A stretch of 64,000 bases of DNA, from positions 632,453,354 through 632,517,353 of the forward strand of contig NC_133658.1 of NCBI RefSeq assembly GCF_037893015.1, written 5' to 3'. Made by a program: the position numbers and the translations under genes. This stretch comes from Macrotis lagotis. Taxonomy: Eukaryota; Chordata; Mammalia; Peramelemorphia; Peramelidae. This document shows, in pieces, positions 46,225 through 58,474 of the stretch; the first letter of the stretch is position 1; every line of letters starts with the position of its first letter. The notes beneath the pieces are model-generated. The model saw nothing but the letters and a program-made list of their open reading frames with translations, was not told where the DNA came from and did no database searches.

Positions 46225-46965
46225 TTCTCTAAGACCTGAGTTGGGGAGGGGCTGGTTCACAGGGGCTTGGGAGCACTAAAGGCTTTACTCACTGAGTGCA
46301 GTTTCTCTGGCTGGCCAATAGGAGGTCTTGGTTGCTTTCTCTGGAGTGTCTGTGACCTTGATTGAGGCCTTTTCCCTTTGCTTGAAGGGAGGAGTTGGAG
46401 CTATTGAATTCTTTTGCCTCCAATCAATGGTGGGTTTTACCCTGGCCTGAGGTCATTCCTCAGCTGGGCTGGTTCTTCTGCTCACACACCTGGGCCTGAG
46501 GCAGAATTAGTTTGCATATGAGGTCTGAGCTGTAATGGGACTCTGAGTTCCTCAGACCAGATGAGCCCAAGGGTGGTGTCAGCAGCTCTCCTGCTCTGGA
46601 ACTCTCCCCCCAGCCCTGTCTGCAAGCTCCCCAGGGACAGCACCAACACCAGCGCCTCTGATCCCTAGTTGACTCAAGCCCCTGCCATCCAGCCCCATTG
46701 ATGATCCAACAGGTCCTGCTCTGGGGCCCTCAGACTCCTGGCTCGAATTTGGCTGTTAATCTGGTTGATCGGGGCTGTTCCTCCCTCAGAGCCCAGACCC
46801 ACCAGCCGGAATTTGTCCAGTGCTGGTGCCGGAGACAAATCCTGAGGTAGATTTTCTTTCTCCTGGCTTTTCTTTCTGGGTTTTGTGGGTCAGATTTCTT
46901 TTAAGAGGTTTGCTTCATGGGATAGATGGGGAAGAGATCAAGAGACTTTAGAACTGTGCCTGTCT
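46225..46965 (-). promoter_or_regulatory. L1-B 5' UTR, 5' end missing
   Basis: 741 bases homologous to the L1-A 5' UTR, lacking the extreme 5' end. Confidence 0.7.
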
Positions 46966-48394
46966 TCTATGACCCTATGCAGTATGTATGGTCAGGGGAA
47001 TAAGTAAGAGGAAGCCTTGATAAAATCAGCTGATGTTTTTGCTGGATTCTTTCAAAGTCAGATAATAAGCAATGAAGACCAGAGTGACTTGCTTGACCTA
47101 GTCCAACAGTAGAAATGCAGACTCATCTACCCATAATCCTTGCTACATTTGAAAGAAACCCATTGAACTGAATTCTGTGTATTCAGCCAGGATCAGGCTG
47201 GGGAGTTGGGGAGAGTCTAAAAACAACTGGGGTTCTTCCAAGTAAGGTAATTAGCAGACTCTTTGACTCAAGTGGTTAAGAAAAGGCTTAAAATTTTAAC
47301 TCACAGGATTAAAAATCTTAATTCACAGGATGCAAAATGTTTGCAGGCTACTGCAAATAAGTTAATAACTTAAGTTCTTTAACAAGGAAGATGAGTGTTT
47401 TAGGGGCAGCTTGGTGGTGTAGATCACTGACCTTGGAGTCAGGAGGACCTGACTTCAAATGTGGCCTTGACATTTCATACTTACTTAGCTGTGTGAAGTT
47501 GGACAAGTCATTTAACCCCATTTGCCTTGCCAAAAAAAAAAAAGGTGAATTTTTTAAATAGCAAGTTTAAGCAAGAATGAACAGCTACAAACTGGATTAG
47601 TGAGAACATAAAGGACAGATAAGTATGAGGAAAGGGGGAGGGGAGAGCTGTAAATTAACAGCTGGGCTGATTAGCTAAAGTTAGCTATATTCAGCAATTT
47701 GGAGAAGGTGTGCCAAACTCTTATAGGAAGTCTCACCCACCTCCTATGCAGGTAGGAGTTTGAGGAGGGTTAGGGTGGCACTATAAAGGACTATGGAGTG
47801 AGTTAATGGATGAAGGTGTTAGAGATGATAGATTAACCTTAAATTCTTAAATTAAGGTTAAGAATGTATAGTCCCTTAATTGAGGAGGCAACCTTACCTG
47901 GGAGTTAGGGTCTTTATTAATACAAGGTAGTCTTATGTAATTTATGATGTATGACTAAGGGAGACTGGTGAGATAACTTAGAGCTACTAGTTTAGATAGG
48001 ATTACATAACAGATGAGTATATAGTCAAAAGATTAACTATTTTAACAGCACCTATTTGCTTAGGTACATTCCTCTCTTAGAGGGGATTTGCCTGTAAGGA
48101 ACAGTACAGAGAAAGGTAAGAATTACATTGGTCTCAATACTGAAAAATGAGGGTTGGGGATCAGAATGAAAATATTTCTCTCTGCCCAGAATTCCCCTAC
48201 TTCATGTAGAAACTGCTGTAGGAGAAAGAAAGTATAACAGACTATGTAAGGACAAAGCAAAATAGATTTTTCTCCCTCACTAGTTTTCAAATTATTTGTC
48301 ATCTTTGGGTAAAAGACATCAACAATTTTGACTAAATGCTTACTTCAAACTTGTTGTCTTAAGTCAAACAACCTTCTTTATGAATTAATAATTA
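46966..48394. other. Unclassified DNA with a SINE
   Basis: The 47.54-48.39 kb part has many short AT-rich phrases (TTAACC, TTAAGG). I find no gene or repeat family outside the SINE at 47403. Confidence 0.35.
47403..47541 (+). mobile_element. tRNA-derived SINE, diverged
   Basis: Plus-strand copy (GGGGCAGCTTGGTGG head, A-tail). It is flanked by 15-base imperfect repeats at 47388-47402 and 47542-47556 (12 of 15 match). More diverged than the copies at 26605 or 48395. Confidence 0.9.
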
Positions 48395-48549
48395 GGGGCA
48401 GCTAGGTGGTGCAGTGGATAAAGCACCGGCCCTGGAGTCAGGAGTACCTGGGTTCAAATGCGGTCTCAGACACTTAATAATTACCTAGCTGTGTGGCCTT
48501 GGGCAAGCCACTTAACCCCATTTGCCTTGCAAAAAACTAAAAAAAAAAA
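48395..48549 (+). mobile_element. tRNA-derived SINE, well preserved
   Basis: Plus-strand copy with a clear A box (TAGGTGGTGCAGTGG) and B box (GGTTCAAATGC), the RNA polymerase III promoter elements, and an A-rich tail. Target duplication GAATTAATAATTA (48382-48394) versus GAATTAATAAATA (48550-48562). It is the best reference copy in the window. Confidence 0.95.
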
Positions 48550-48562
48550 GAATTAATAAATA

Positions 48563-48829
48563 GGAAAAAAAAGTATTTGATCACCTCCACTTACCTCCTG
48601 CCCAAACAGGGAATTTTTAAAAAAAATATTAATTTTGATAACAAATCCTGACAACTATTTAGAAAATATTTATTAAAAAAGTCTCATTTCCCCTCTTGAC
48701 TTATTTCCTCTACCTTGTTCCTCTTTTTTCATGTGAAAGTATTATTTATTTATGCTTTTATTGGATAAAGACAATCTCTCCTTTTGACTTCTATTTTTTA
48801 GAATTGTTAAATTTAGGATTCACCTGTTT
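48563..48829. other. AT-rich DNA, nothing recognised
   Basis: No gene or repeat is supported. Confidence 0.5.
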
Positions 48830-49275
48830 GGAGGTTTGGAGAGGAAAGAATAATGAGTTCTATTTTGGACATGTTGAGCCTCAAATATCTAAGTTACATT
48901 GACTGAAGTGTCCAACCAGTTTGGCAATTTCTATTAGAATTTCTGAGATCCCAGGGTTAGATAAATAGATCTCAGAATCAATTGCACAGAAATGATCATT
49001 GAATTCATAGGAAGGAATTCATAGGGAAATAACATAGAAAGAAAAGAGAAAAAGGACAAAGGCAGAGGCTTAGAGCATAATCAGATTACTAGCTGTGATC
49101 TGGATGAAGATCCAGCAAAAACCAAGAACCAAGGAAAAGAAACAGGAGAGACCAGTGTCATCAAAACCGAAAGAGGAAAGAGAATTCAGAATGCTTATTC
49201 TTTGTCAAAGGATGCAAAGGGATCAAAAAGTCAAAGAGGTCAAGAAGAATGTGGATTTTAAAAGCAGCCATTAAA
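48830..49275 (-). mobile_element. L2 LINE, interrupted by an L1
   Basis: The plus strand ('ttggacatgttgagcctcaa', 'gatctggatgaagatccagc', 'gtgtcatcaaaaccgaaaga') is the reversed L2 ORF2 region. It resumes at 50249 ('ggccattaaatttgactctt'). Confidence 0.65.
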
Positions 49276-50248
49276 GTTGTTTTTTAAAATTAATTATTTA
49301 ATTAATTTTTCAGACATTTGTTCATGCATATTTCCAATTACAAAATTTCCCTACTATATCTTTATTTCCTTCCTATATCCCTGTATCTCCTCAATAGGGA
49401 ATAGTCAGGTTAGCATTTTGCATAAATATTTTGTCAAACATATTTACAAATTAGTAATCTTTGGCATGAGGAATTAGGATTAAGGGGAAAAAGATACATA
49501 AGAGATAGTTTTTATAAAGTGTTCATCAGAGTCAGAAGGGTTTTTTTTCCCCATATGTTTTGTTTTGCTTGGTCTGGTTAGGGATATTATAGTCCATAAT
49601 GAGTCAAATACAGTTGTCCTAGCTCTCTAGACTGTTGAGAGGAGTTGCTTCCTTCAAGGTTGTTCATTTCATAATATTGTGGATGTGTATATTGTTATCT
49701 TGACTCTGCTCCTTTTGTTCAGCATCAGATCCCATTTCAATGCTTCTGTAGTCTGATCATTTATTGTTTCATATTGAACAATAATATTCCATACCATTTA
49801 TGTATCATACCTTGTTTAGCCATTCCCCAATTGATGGTCATCCCCTATATTTCCAATTCTTTGCCACTACAAAAAAAAAGCTACTATGTATATTTTGGAA
49901 TATGTACGACTTTTCCCACTTTTACAATTTCTTCTGGATTTTGTCCTAGAATTGGAATTTCTAGGTTAAAGGGTATGAAGAGTTTTATTGGTCTTTGGAC
50001 ATAGTTCCATATTGCTCTCCAGAAAGGCTGGATCCATTCACAACTCCACCAGCAATGCATCAATGTCCCAATCCTCCCACAACCTCTCCAACATTATCAT
50101 CTTCCCTTTTTTTCATCTGGGCTAAGCTAATAGGTGTGAGATGATGCCTCATTGTTGTTTTAATTTGCATTTCTCCAATAAGTAGTGATTTGGAGCATTT
50201 TTCTCATATGATTCTTCATTTGAAAACAGTCTGTTCATATCCTTTAAG
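49276..50248 (-). mobile_element. L1 3' end, second family, nested in L2
   Basis: A T-rich start at 49276, then reversed 3' UTR and ORF2 C-terminus; same family as 11985-13106. Flanked by GCCATTAAA at 49267-49275 and 50249-50257, a 9-bp target duplication. Truncated at the 5' end. Confidence 0.85.
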
Positions 50249-50345
50249 GCCATTAAATTTGACTCTTAAGAGATCATTAGTAACTGGAGAAAACTTGAGG
50301 TCAAAAGTCAGACAATGAGATTTATAAGAGGAAGAGGAGAAGTTA
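50249..50345 (-). mobile_element. L2 LINE, continuation
   Basis: Continues the L2 copy split by the L1: 'aagagatcattagtaactgg' and 'ggtcaaaagtcagac' follow in the expected reversed order. Confidence 0.6.
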
Positions 50346-50559
50346 ATATAGTGATTATAGACTTGCTTGTTTTGGGAACTTTATTCATGAAAGCAAAATA
50401 AAATAGAGGAAAATAGCTAGTAAGATGGTATGGTCAAAAATCTGTTCTTTATGCTTGCATTGTGAAAGTTTTACTTTAAAGGAAATCTTTGTCAATGAAA
50501 TTGCAAGTTCAATCTTTATCTCATATTTTATAGCCTTATATGTATACACATTCTTTCTC

Positions 50560-50690
50560 CTGTTGAAATGTAAAGTCCTTACATAAAATGTAAGACTTTC
50601 ATTTTTGTCTTTACATTTTTGGGGACTAAGCATAATGTTTAGGATTATAGCCAATACTTAAAAACTTGTTAATTTACTATAATTATGTTA
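50560..50690 (+). repeat. L2 LINE 3' end
   Basis: 'tgaaatgtaaagtccttac', then 'tttttgtctttacattttt', then 'actaagcataatgtttagg' follow the L2 3' terminus layout. Strongly diverged. Confidence 0.45.
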
Positions 50691-50999
50691 CAGATTAGAA
50701 CGTTAAAGTTATAATAATATAATAAATAAATATTATAATAAAAAATAAATATAATAAAATTTACCTATCTAAAATATTTAATAAATATACATGTTAAATA
50801 TTTTATCAATAAATTAATGTGTGCATTATTTTAATTATATTCTTAGGTTCTGTGTGATATTAAAAGTTGAGAGAGCAGGCATAATTAACAACATGAAATT
50901 TAAATATAAAATCTTCCTTGGGCTTAGAAAATCAATTTCAAAAGTCTGAGATGATAGATTTATTTTGACAATGCTTTCTATAAAAATAGATTGCTTTCT
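50691..50999. other. AT-rich DNA, nothing recognised
   Basis: 50700-50780 is almost pure A/T. No gene is supported. Confidence 0.5.
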
Positions 51000-51115
51000 C
51001 CTCCTCAAAGAAAGCTCTGTGTTGCTAGGTATTGTTTCATTTACTGTATTTCTATTCCTACCAAGTAACACAATTCCTAGCACTAATAAGTACTTCAATA
51101 CCTGTTGAGTTACCA
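51000..51115 (+). repeat. L2 LINE 3' end
   Basis: 'gtatttctattcctacc', 'cctagcactaataagtac' and 'aatacctgttgagtt' match the L2 3' terminus layout. Old copy. Confidence 0.45.
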
Positions 51116-51344
51116 ATTGATTAATTAATTGATTTTAGTGGATTCTGAGCTCAATATGTGAATAGTATAAAAGTTGTCTAAGAAGTTAATGCAGTGAACT
51201 GACACTAAGAGAGAAATAGTGTCTAGAAAAAAAAACAACTGCATTAATTCTTATGGCTAAACCTCCCTTTGATTATTTTGCTCAATTCTGGAATTTGATT
51301 TTGGGAAGGCAATCCTTTCTAAATATCAACTTGAGTGCAATCAG

Positions 51345-51795
51345 AAAATACCAACTAGGATAATGAGAGAACTCAATACAGTTGAAAGAATTAAGAAATT
51401 TTACCCTGGAGAAAAGATGGGAAAGAGAGAAAGGAGGACGAAGAATTGTTAGTAGAATAGTCAACTTCAAATATTTTAAGATCTGTCAGATGAAAAAGAG
51501 ATTATACTTGTTTTGTTTAATTCTCAAAGGACAGAACTCCATGGAATGAGCTGAACATGCTAATAGCCAAATATAGTCTTGATATAAGACTAATTATCTT
51601 ACTAATTTGATTTATCTCAAAGCAGAAATGACTTGCCCTGGAAGGAGAGAGCTTAGCTTCTTCCTCATTGGGAGTCTTCAAATAAATGTCATATATCTTC
51701 TTCTCAAGGATGGAAGTTCTTGATACAGCATGGGTTGATCTGGAAGGATTTTGCAACTGGACTTAATTCTGTGAAAGGATCTTTGCAAATTAGTC
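51345..51795 (+). mobile_element. CR1/L3 LINE fragment
   Basis: 'accctggagaaaagatggga' (51402), 'cttcaaatattttaagatct' (51467), 'gacagaactccatggaatga' (51531), 'cttgatataagactaatt' (51578) and 'ggagtcttcaaataaatgtc' (51671) occur in the order of the CR1/L3 coding 3' part. Ancient; all frames are broken. Confidence 0.75.
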
Positions 51796-52428
51796 ATTAC
51801 TTTCTTTCCCTTATGGAAGAGAAGGCATCAATTAATTCTAAATAGCAGTTTCCCTTGGAAACTGTGTGATTTGTGAACTTCTTTTCAGAGTCAAAACTGA
51901 AAAATCTGTCTAGGTTCTCCCTCCCACCCTACTTCACCTAAAAAGACCAAATCACTTAGGGTGAAATACTATATTTCAATTTTTCTTGGCTTCCTTAGTT
52001 AACCTTGATAAAGACATTTCTATGTTTCTTCAATATTCTCTTCATAAATTCCCAATTTCTACATAATAGGTTTTCTTTTCTGATACTGTCCCCTGGCAGT
52101 ATTTTTCCCATGCATAGATATATTTAAGTTTCCTAGAGACCAAGACCTCTTTCCGTGAGACTATTTAAAAATACATTTGAGCAAAGCAGTTCAGACTTTA
52201 AACTTATTTGAATTCTTTACCTTTTTGATATCATAGACCCTTTTGGCAATCCATTAAAGCCTATAGATACACTTCTCTGAATATTTTTATACATAGTATT
52301 ACAATGGAAACAATTATATTGGAATGCAGTTATAAAAATATTTTTCAAAAGATATTCACTTGCTCTAGGTTAAGATTTATGTCTTGAAATAATTTAAGAG
52401 TTGACCTCCTATATATGCACTATATATG
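51796..52428. other. AT-rich DNA, nothing recognised
   Basis: No gene or repeat is supported. Confidence 0.5.
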
Positions 52429-52508
52429 TATATATATATATATATATATGTATAATGTACATATACATATGTATATGTACATTATACATATATATATATA
52501 TATATATA
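52429..52508. repeat. Perfect 80-bp AT-rich palindrome
   Basis: The two 40-base halves (52429-52468 and 52469-52508) are exact reverse complements with no spacer. The inner 38 bases (52450-52487) are not simple TA repeat, so the symmetry is not a trivial effect of the TA arms. It could form a cruciform. Confidence 0.93.
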
Positions 52509-52509
52509 T

Positions 52510-53530
52510 CAAATTAAGTGTAGCATTATGTTTACTGACCTTTAATACTGAAATTGATAGTGCTTTTGAAAGAATTGGTTACTACATCATGATCTGTCTC
52601 ACTACCATATTCTTTTTTGAGTGAGACCAGAGATGGTGAAACTTTAAAAAAGCATGATAATGGGTTGTTGATAGTAAATGCTTACATATTATTTCCTGTA
52701 GCTATAGTGAAACCTAAGACCAAAGTTACTATATGCATCCACATTGTTTTCCTTCTCTTAGAGCCTTCAAAACTTTGATATATGATCTCTGTAAAATCCT
52801 TTTAAACATTGATTTTCCTTTCATCATAATCTTTCATGTGGCTTTAAATGTATAGGCCAAGCCTTTGGCACAATTTCTAGTTGTCAACTAATCAGCCAAC
52901 TAAGAAGGTCGAAATATTTTCTAGCCTTTTTCAAATATATTTCCTTTAGCAATAACAAATGCTCAATTGCAATGATATGATAGATGTTGAGTCATTATGG
53001 ATGGCCTGGAAAATTCTTTTTGAAAGAGTCTAAACATGTCTTTTCCACCTATATGGGTTAGAAGATTCCACCCTAGATCTCCCAATCAATCAACAGTCCA
53101 AAAATGTAATCATAAAGTAACCTGCATTTTTACTTATATGGAATACTTCTAGATGAAGAAATTCCTTTTATTAATGGACTGCCCTTTCTTTGCAATGTGT
53201 ATTTTAAGGAGTTACCTAGAGAAATAAGAATTTGTGTCTTAACTAGGGTTATATAACCAGCAAAATGTTTATGATAAGATTTAGGCACTGTCTCCAATAC
53301 TAGCTCTCTTTCTACTCTATTAAACTACCTTTCCTCAAATCTCTACTCATAGTTTATATTTATAGTAAATTTTATAAGATACAATATAAATAGGTCAACT
53401 TTCATAACAACTTTGTTTTTTTAATGTATCATCTCACAGATAAAGGTAGAGACTTAATTGAGTTCACTCCCAAACCCCTCCAAATGCATTTAAATAATAA
53501 CTAAACAAATACTTGAGCAAAAGAACCCAC
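52510..53530. other. AT-rich DNA, nothing recognised
   Basis: No gene or repeat family is supported. Frames are short. Confidence 0.5.
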
Positions 53531-54120
53531 AAAAAGATGGAATGAAGTAATTTTATAGCCTAGTGTAACTTAGAAGGTCTGCAGGAAAGTTCTGTTGTGT
53601 CCAGGTGAGAGTGGTGCACAGTCTAGCAAAGGTCACACCAGCATAGCTCCTGTTCCAACAAACCAGGAGCAGGTCTTAGGAGCCACTGAATTAGCAATGG
53701 CAACAACTGCTTCCAAAAGTCTCTGTCCACAAAAAAATACCAAAGAAAATGATACACTGAAAAACATACTATGCAAAATGGTAAAAGAAGAACAAAAAAA
53801 TCAATGAGGAAAATATCTTAAAGAGTAGAACTGATCAAATGAAAAGGAGATACAAAAACTCACTGAAAAAAATTTTCCCTTAAGAACTAGAATTTAGTAA
53901 ATGAAAGCTAAGAACATTATGAGAAATCAAAAAACAATTATGAAGAACAGAAGAATGAAAAATAGAAGACAATGTGAAATATCCGACAGAAAAAGCAACA
54001 ACTGCCCAGAAAAATTTGAGCATATTCTTTCAAGTGAAAAATGGACATACAGTGAAATAGGATGTCTTCAAACTTTCCTGAATGAAAGAACTTTCTCATC
54101 ATTAGGTCAATTAGAAGTTA

Positions 54121-54180
<60 letters not shown>

Positions 54181-54300
54181 GAGAGGAAAAAGAAATGAAC
54201 TGCATATAAAGAAATGGTATCCAAAACAGGGGAATAGGATGGAGAGAATTATAGTTAATGAAAGTAGTGGTGAAAAAAATTTGAAGTTAGTTTTTTTAAA
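53531..54300 (+). mobile_element. Old L1 5' UTR/ORF1 relic
   Basis: A GC-richer start, then an open frame at 53595-53807 rich in Lys/Glu at its end, then A-rich coiled-coil-like sequence. Resembles 8200-9452 in build. The 54119-54170 microsatellite lies inside. The right border is unclear. Confidence 0.45.
54119..54170. repeat. (TG)n(TA)n microsatellite
   Basis: A short TG run followed by a longer TA run. The open frames crossing it are artefacts. Confidence 0.96.
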
Positions 54301-54870
54301 AAAATCTCCTTTCCCAAACATATAGAGAATTGAATCAAATATATAAAAAATGTCATTTACCAAATGATAAATGATCAAAAGATATGAACAGTTTTCAGAT
54401 GCAGTAAACAATGGTATTTATAGTAATATGAAAATATGTTCTAATTCACTATTAATTGGAGAAATGCAAATTGAAACAATTTTGAGGTGCTACCTCATAC
54501 AAATTCGATTGGATAACAGGACAGAAAAGAAACATAATGAATGTTGGAGGGGACAACAACAAAATGAAATTTTAATACATTATTTATGGACTTTTGAACT
54601 GAATCAACCCTTCTGTAAGAACAGTTTGGAACTAATTCCAAAGAGCTGTGAAACATCCATACCCTTTGATCTATTGTCTTTAATAGGTCTGTAGTGCAAA
54701 AGAGATTAAAAAAACAAAAATATAAAGGACATATATGTCATTTTCTGGTGTTAAGGAGTTGGAAGTTAAGGGCATATTCATTAATTGAGGACTTACTGAA
54801 CAAATTGCTTTATGTGATTGTGATGGAATACTATTCTGTTATGGAAAATGATGAGTAGGGTGCTCTCAGA
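54301..54870 (+). mobile_element. Old L1 ORF2 C-terminal relic
   Basis: The frame at 54371-54694 contains IGEMQIETILRCYLIQIRLD and the following stretch ECWRGQQQNEILIHYLWTFE, the aligned counterpart of the cysteine-rich region of other copies, with several of its cysteines lost. The 3' UTR is not evident. It may be the 3' half of an element starting at 53531 with about 3 kb missing. Confidence 0.7.
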
Positions 54871-55774
54871 AAAACTTGGGGAAAACAAAATACTAAATAA
54901 AATAGAAATAAGTAAATGGAAAAAATATCATCTTATGTTGCATATTAAATGAGTGATAAGATTTTATCTCAAATATATTGACATGGTAAACTGTGCTTCT
55001 CAACTGGCATACTAAAATGACAGCAGGAGAAATTGAGAATGTAAGTATACATGTGTATTCAAATATTCTAGATCAGAAAATGATTTGACATAGAATTGTT
55101 ATCTTCTGTAGTTTGTTCAAAGAGCTGTTGGATTTTAATGACACACAACATAATAATTCAGATTTCATTTCTGACCATCTGACTTGCTTATTGATATTTC
55201 AATGATCTCCAGGAAAATACAAAATATATTAGATATATAATTTGTAAGTAACTTAAACCACATATTATATGATTATTGACTTAATTGCAGATTCCTGAGA
55301 AATGTCATATAAATTTCCTATCAGAATCAATTGTCAGATATTTTCTCTCTAAAACACATACATGATAAAAGAATATTGTCTTGACAGAAAAAGGACAGAA
55401 TTTGATGCCAATATAGAAGAAATATGACATTTGAATCTCTGCAATACCTGTCAGTGGATCAGAGAGCTTTCTGAGTTTTTCTTTTTGATGTCACATTTTA
55501 TGTTCATTCAAACTGGATTTTAAATGAGTTTGTGAAAATGATTTTTGAGTAAGACATATCAGTTTCTGACTGATCTATGAATAATATAATACTCACAGTC
55601 ACTCAGGTCTGAAACCTTAGACTTCTTCCTTTCCTTTACTTCCCACTTTTAGACAATACCATTTTAGACAACAATCTCCTTTTTTTTTTGCTGTAATGTT
55701 GCAGTCTCTAATTTCACAGTTTCAAACCTGCTATCTTAGTATGGCATCTTACTTCCTTATCAAGGATGTTGTAC
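54871..55774. other. AT-rich DNA, nothing recognised
   Basis: No gene or repeat family is supported. Confidence 0.5.
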
Positions 55775-55975
55775 AGTATAGTATTTAGAATGAATACTGG
55801 ACATAAAGTTTAAACACCTGAATTTGAAGACAAACTCAGATGCTTACCAACTTCATGAACATCATCCACTCAGCTTCTTTCCCCTGCCATTTCCTTATAT
55901 GTAAAATGTAGATAATAATAGAATCTACTTCACTGGATTCTCATGAAACTTTTTTTGCAAATGCTAAAGTTTTTT
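55775..55975 (+). repeat. MIR-type CORE-SINE
   Basis: 'gtacagtatagtatttag' head, 'cacctgaatttgaagac' B-box area, 'atttccttatatgtaaaatg' core end, 'taataatagaatctacttc'. Old but nearly complete. Confidence 0.65.
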
Positions 55976-56019
55976 TTCATCAATAGTAACTATTCTCTTG
56001 AACATTTAAATAAAATATC

Positions 56020-56260
56020 CTAATTCTTTCCCATCATTATTCTCTGACTCTCATCCATCCTGCAGAGCTGTCTTTATGAAATATCATTTTCATTATATCA
56101 CTTCATAACTCAAAATTCTTCAGCAGCATACTGGTTCAGAAGAATGGAGGAGACTACCCACAGATTGATTGGCCTCACATTTGAGGCCCTCTATAACATT
56201 TACCTTTATAGCTTACCTTCTTTATCTGTTAATGTAAGTTCTGTGCTCCAGAATTATACT
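56020..56260 (+). mobile_element. L2 LINE fragment
   Basis: 'ctctcatccatcctgcagag', 'tatatcacttcataactcaa' and 'tttgaggccctctataacat' match the L2 coding region order. The open frame 56144-56332 overlaps it and is a relic. Confidence 0.6.
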
Positions 56261-57184
56261 TCAAATAAAGAGGTGTTTATAATTCAGCTGTATTCTGCTA
56301 TGGTAATGATATTCATATGTGGAGTATTATAGCTTCATTTCTAGAAATCACATATTAAGAAGAAACAATCACAAGTTACAGAACTTCTCATCTTGAACAA
56401 AATGATATGTAGACTTGGGATCATGCCATTATACAATTGGTTAAAGAATCTAGGGATTTATATTACATGGATATTATAGTTGTTATAAAATATATGAAGA
56501 GAATGCCTTGATGAGCAGAAATTAAACTAATTTTTCTTTGCCCTGGGGGCAAGAATTCATCAGTCAGCATTTCAGAGTCAGATTTTGACTCAATGTATAG
56601 AAATTATTTTCCAGTAATTTGGGCTCCCTTTATTTCAAATGGTGATTTTTGAACTATAGTGAATTCTCAGTCAATGAAGGACTTTGGGTAGAAACTTCTC
56701 ATGAATAACATAGAAATTATTTGAGATTTAAATGAAGGTTATGTTATTTATCAATTTTCAAAATATACCATGGAATAACAAAATATATGCCCTCTATAAT
56801 GGAAGACTCTAGTCTTTGTAGTCTAAGAGGTGGCTATTGGCAAATTGTGACCAGATACTGGGATATGTGGGAAAATATTTTGAGAAAAGAAAAGATGCAG
56901 GGGTGAGAAAAACACCTATGGAAAGAACTTTGGATTTTATTTTTTTTGTTTATAGATTTCAAGAAGTTAACTTATATAAGATTTGTGGATGAGTAAAAAC
57001 TTTCTATGAACCAGCAATTGGAAAATAATAGGCTGGATGACTTCTATAGTGTTTCTGGAATGATAGGATTCCTTTGGGATTTCAGATAAGTTGGTATACT
57101 TGACATCTCCAAAATATGTTTACCTTGATTTTCATGCTTTTGATCGTGTGATTAGAATATTTCTTGAATGTTCTCAAAAATCTC
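56261..57184. other. AT-rich DNA, nothing recognised
   Basis: No gene or repeat family is supported. Confidence 0.5.
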
Positions 57185-57425
57185 CAAATTTCAGGCAAGT
57201 AGTATATTATAACAAAAAGAGCACTCAACCTGGAGCATGAGAACATGAGCTTAATGCTTAACTCTGACACTCAAGATAGCTTTCTGATAAAAACAAAACA
57301 CTGAACTTTCTAGAACTCAGTTTCCTTGTCTACAAAATTAGGATGATGGATGAGATGATCTCTTAAATATTCTTCAGCTCCATGTCAAAGTCCTTATAAC
57401 TCAGAATTCATCTAATCCACCTTAT
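57185..57425 (+). repeat. MIR/CORE-SINE-like relic
   Basis: 'tattataacaaaaagagcac' head area, 'actcagtttccttgtctac' core, 'gatgagatgatctcttaaa' and 'cagctccatgtcaaagtcc' end. Confidence 0.6.
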
Positions 57426-57941
57426 ACCTGGTGTAGAACCATCTTTACAAGATGACAAAAAAGTGTTCATTCAACATCTTCTTGAAAACCTTCAATAACG
57501 AACTTTCTCCAATAAGAAAGCAATTGCACTTTGGGACGACACTAATTATTAGGATTTTTTAAAAAATAGAAACTCATGTATTTCAGTACAAACTTCAAAC
57601 TCCAGCTGTTCTATAAAGTCTTCCTTTATAAAGGTAAAGTGTTGATTCTTGCTTGTGAATCTTGTAGTAGAAATTCTATTGAATTTTTGTCCCAGACCTG
57701 CCACTATAAACAACTGTGTAAACGTGGAGAAATTATTTACTTGTTATGTGTAACAAATTGTATTAGGTTCTGGGGATAAATATTGGAAAAGATGAGTTCA
57801 TTTTGGAATGGTACTGAGCCTGAGATACTCATAGAATATACAATTGGGGATGTTTTCTGTCAGTTTGAAATATGATCTATATTTCACTATTTAAGATATA
57901 TGTATAATAAATCTATATGGAGTCTAGAGTTTAGATCTCTC

Positions 57942-57942
<1 letters not shown>
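57426..57942. other. AT-rich DNA, nothing recognised
   Basis: The open frame 57576-57779 shows no domain I know. No gene is supported. Confidence 0.45.

Positions 57943-57983
<41 letters not shown>
57943..57983. repeat. (TC)n microsatellite
   Basis: An uninterrupted run, followed by imperfect CT-rich DNA to about 58035. Confidence 0.97.
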
Positions 57984-57988
<5 letters not shown>

Positions 57989-58069
57989 TTCTCTCCCCCT
58001 CTCTCTCTCCAGGCTTCCTCTTCTCTCTGCCCTCATCTCTTTCATGTTTAATCTTTCCATTTCTCACTT

Positions 58070-58440
58070 CATTTGCTAATGTATACAAACATGAGCAGAT
58101 CTCAGTCCTCAAAGAAAAGAAGTCAGTCCTGCCTTCATCACTCTCTAACTCCCCAATCTATTTCTTATTTTATATTGTTCCTCCCTTTCCCCATACTTCT
58201 TGGCTCAACTTTCTCAATAATCATTAAATCCTTTGCCTTATGGTTTATCCATGCAATGACTCTACTTACACTGCTCAATGATATCACCAAATTACTTCAG
58301 TTACCAAAACCCATGTCCCTTTCTAAATTCTCATTCACCTTGAACTTTATGTAGCATTTGATACTGTTGCTATTGTCTTCATTCTGAATACTGTTTTCCC
58401 TTTTAAGGTCTATGATATTGTTCTCAGTGGGTTGATAGCA
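58070..58440 (+). mobile_element. L2 LINE ORF2 fragment
   Basis: 'ttctaaattctcattcacct' then 'tgaactttatgtagcatttg' then 'atactgttgctattgtcttc' corresponds to an L2 segment coding a reverse-transcriptase motif (L-S-A-A-F-D-type, here decayed). The open frame 58073-58354 follows part of it. Confidence 0.55.
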
Positions 58441-58474
58441 TACTGTACTTCACAGAGGGAGATGAATTCAAATT

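Larger units (their letters stand above)
40196..46965 (-). mobile_element. Near-full-length L1 LINE (L1-B)
   Basis: Minus strand, same family and orientation as L1-A, about 6.77 kb. It lacks roughly the last 30 bases of the 5' end, including the YY1-like site: similarity to L1-A stops near 46965 after 'gtgcctgtct'. The 3' UTR has the C-rich tract near 40251-40275. I could not identify a target duplication. ORF1 and ORF2 are both broken. Confidence 0.92.

Noticed and set aside
48395-48470. Functional tRNA gene
   Set aside because: A and B boxes are those of the SINE head. There is no cloverleaf acceptor stem and an A-tail follows.
54118-54411. 97-codon minus-strand frame
   Set aside because: Its end is the TG/TA microsatellite and the rest is antisense to an L1 relic.
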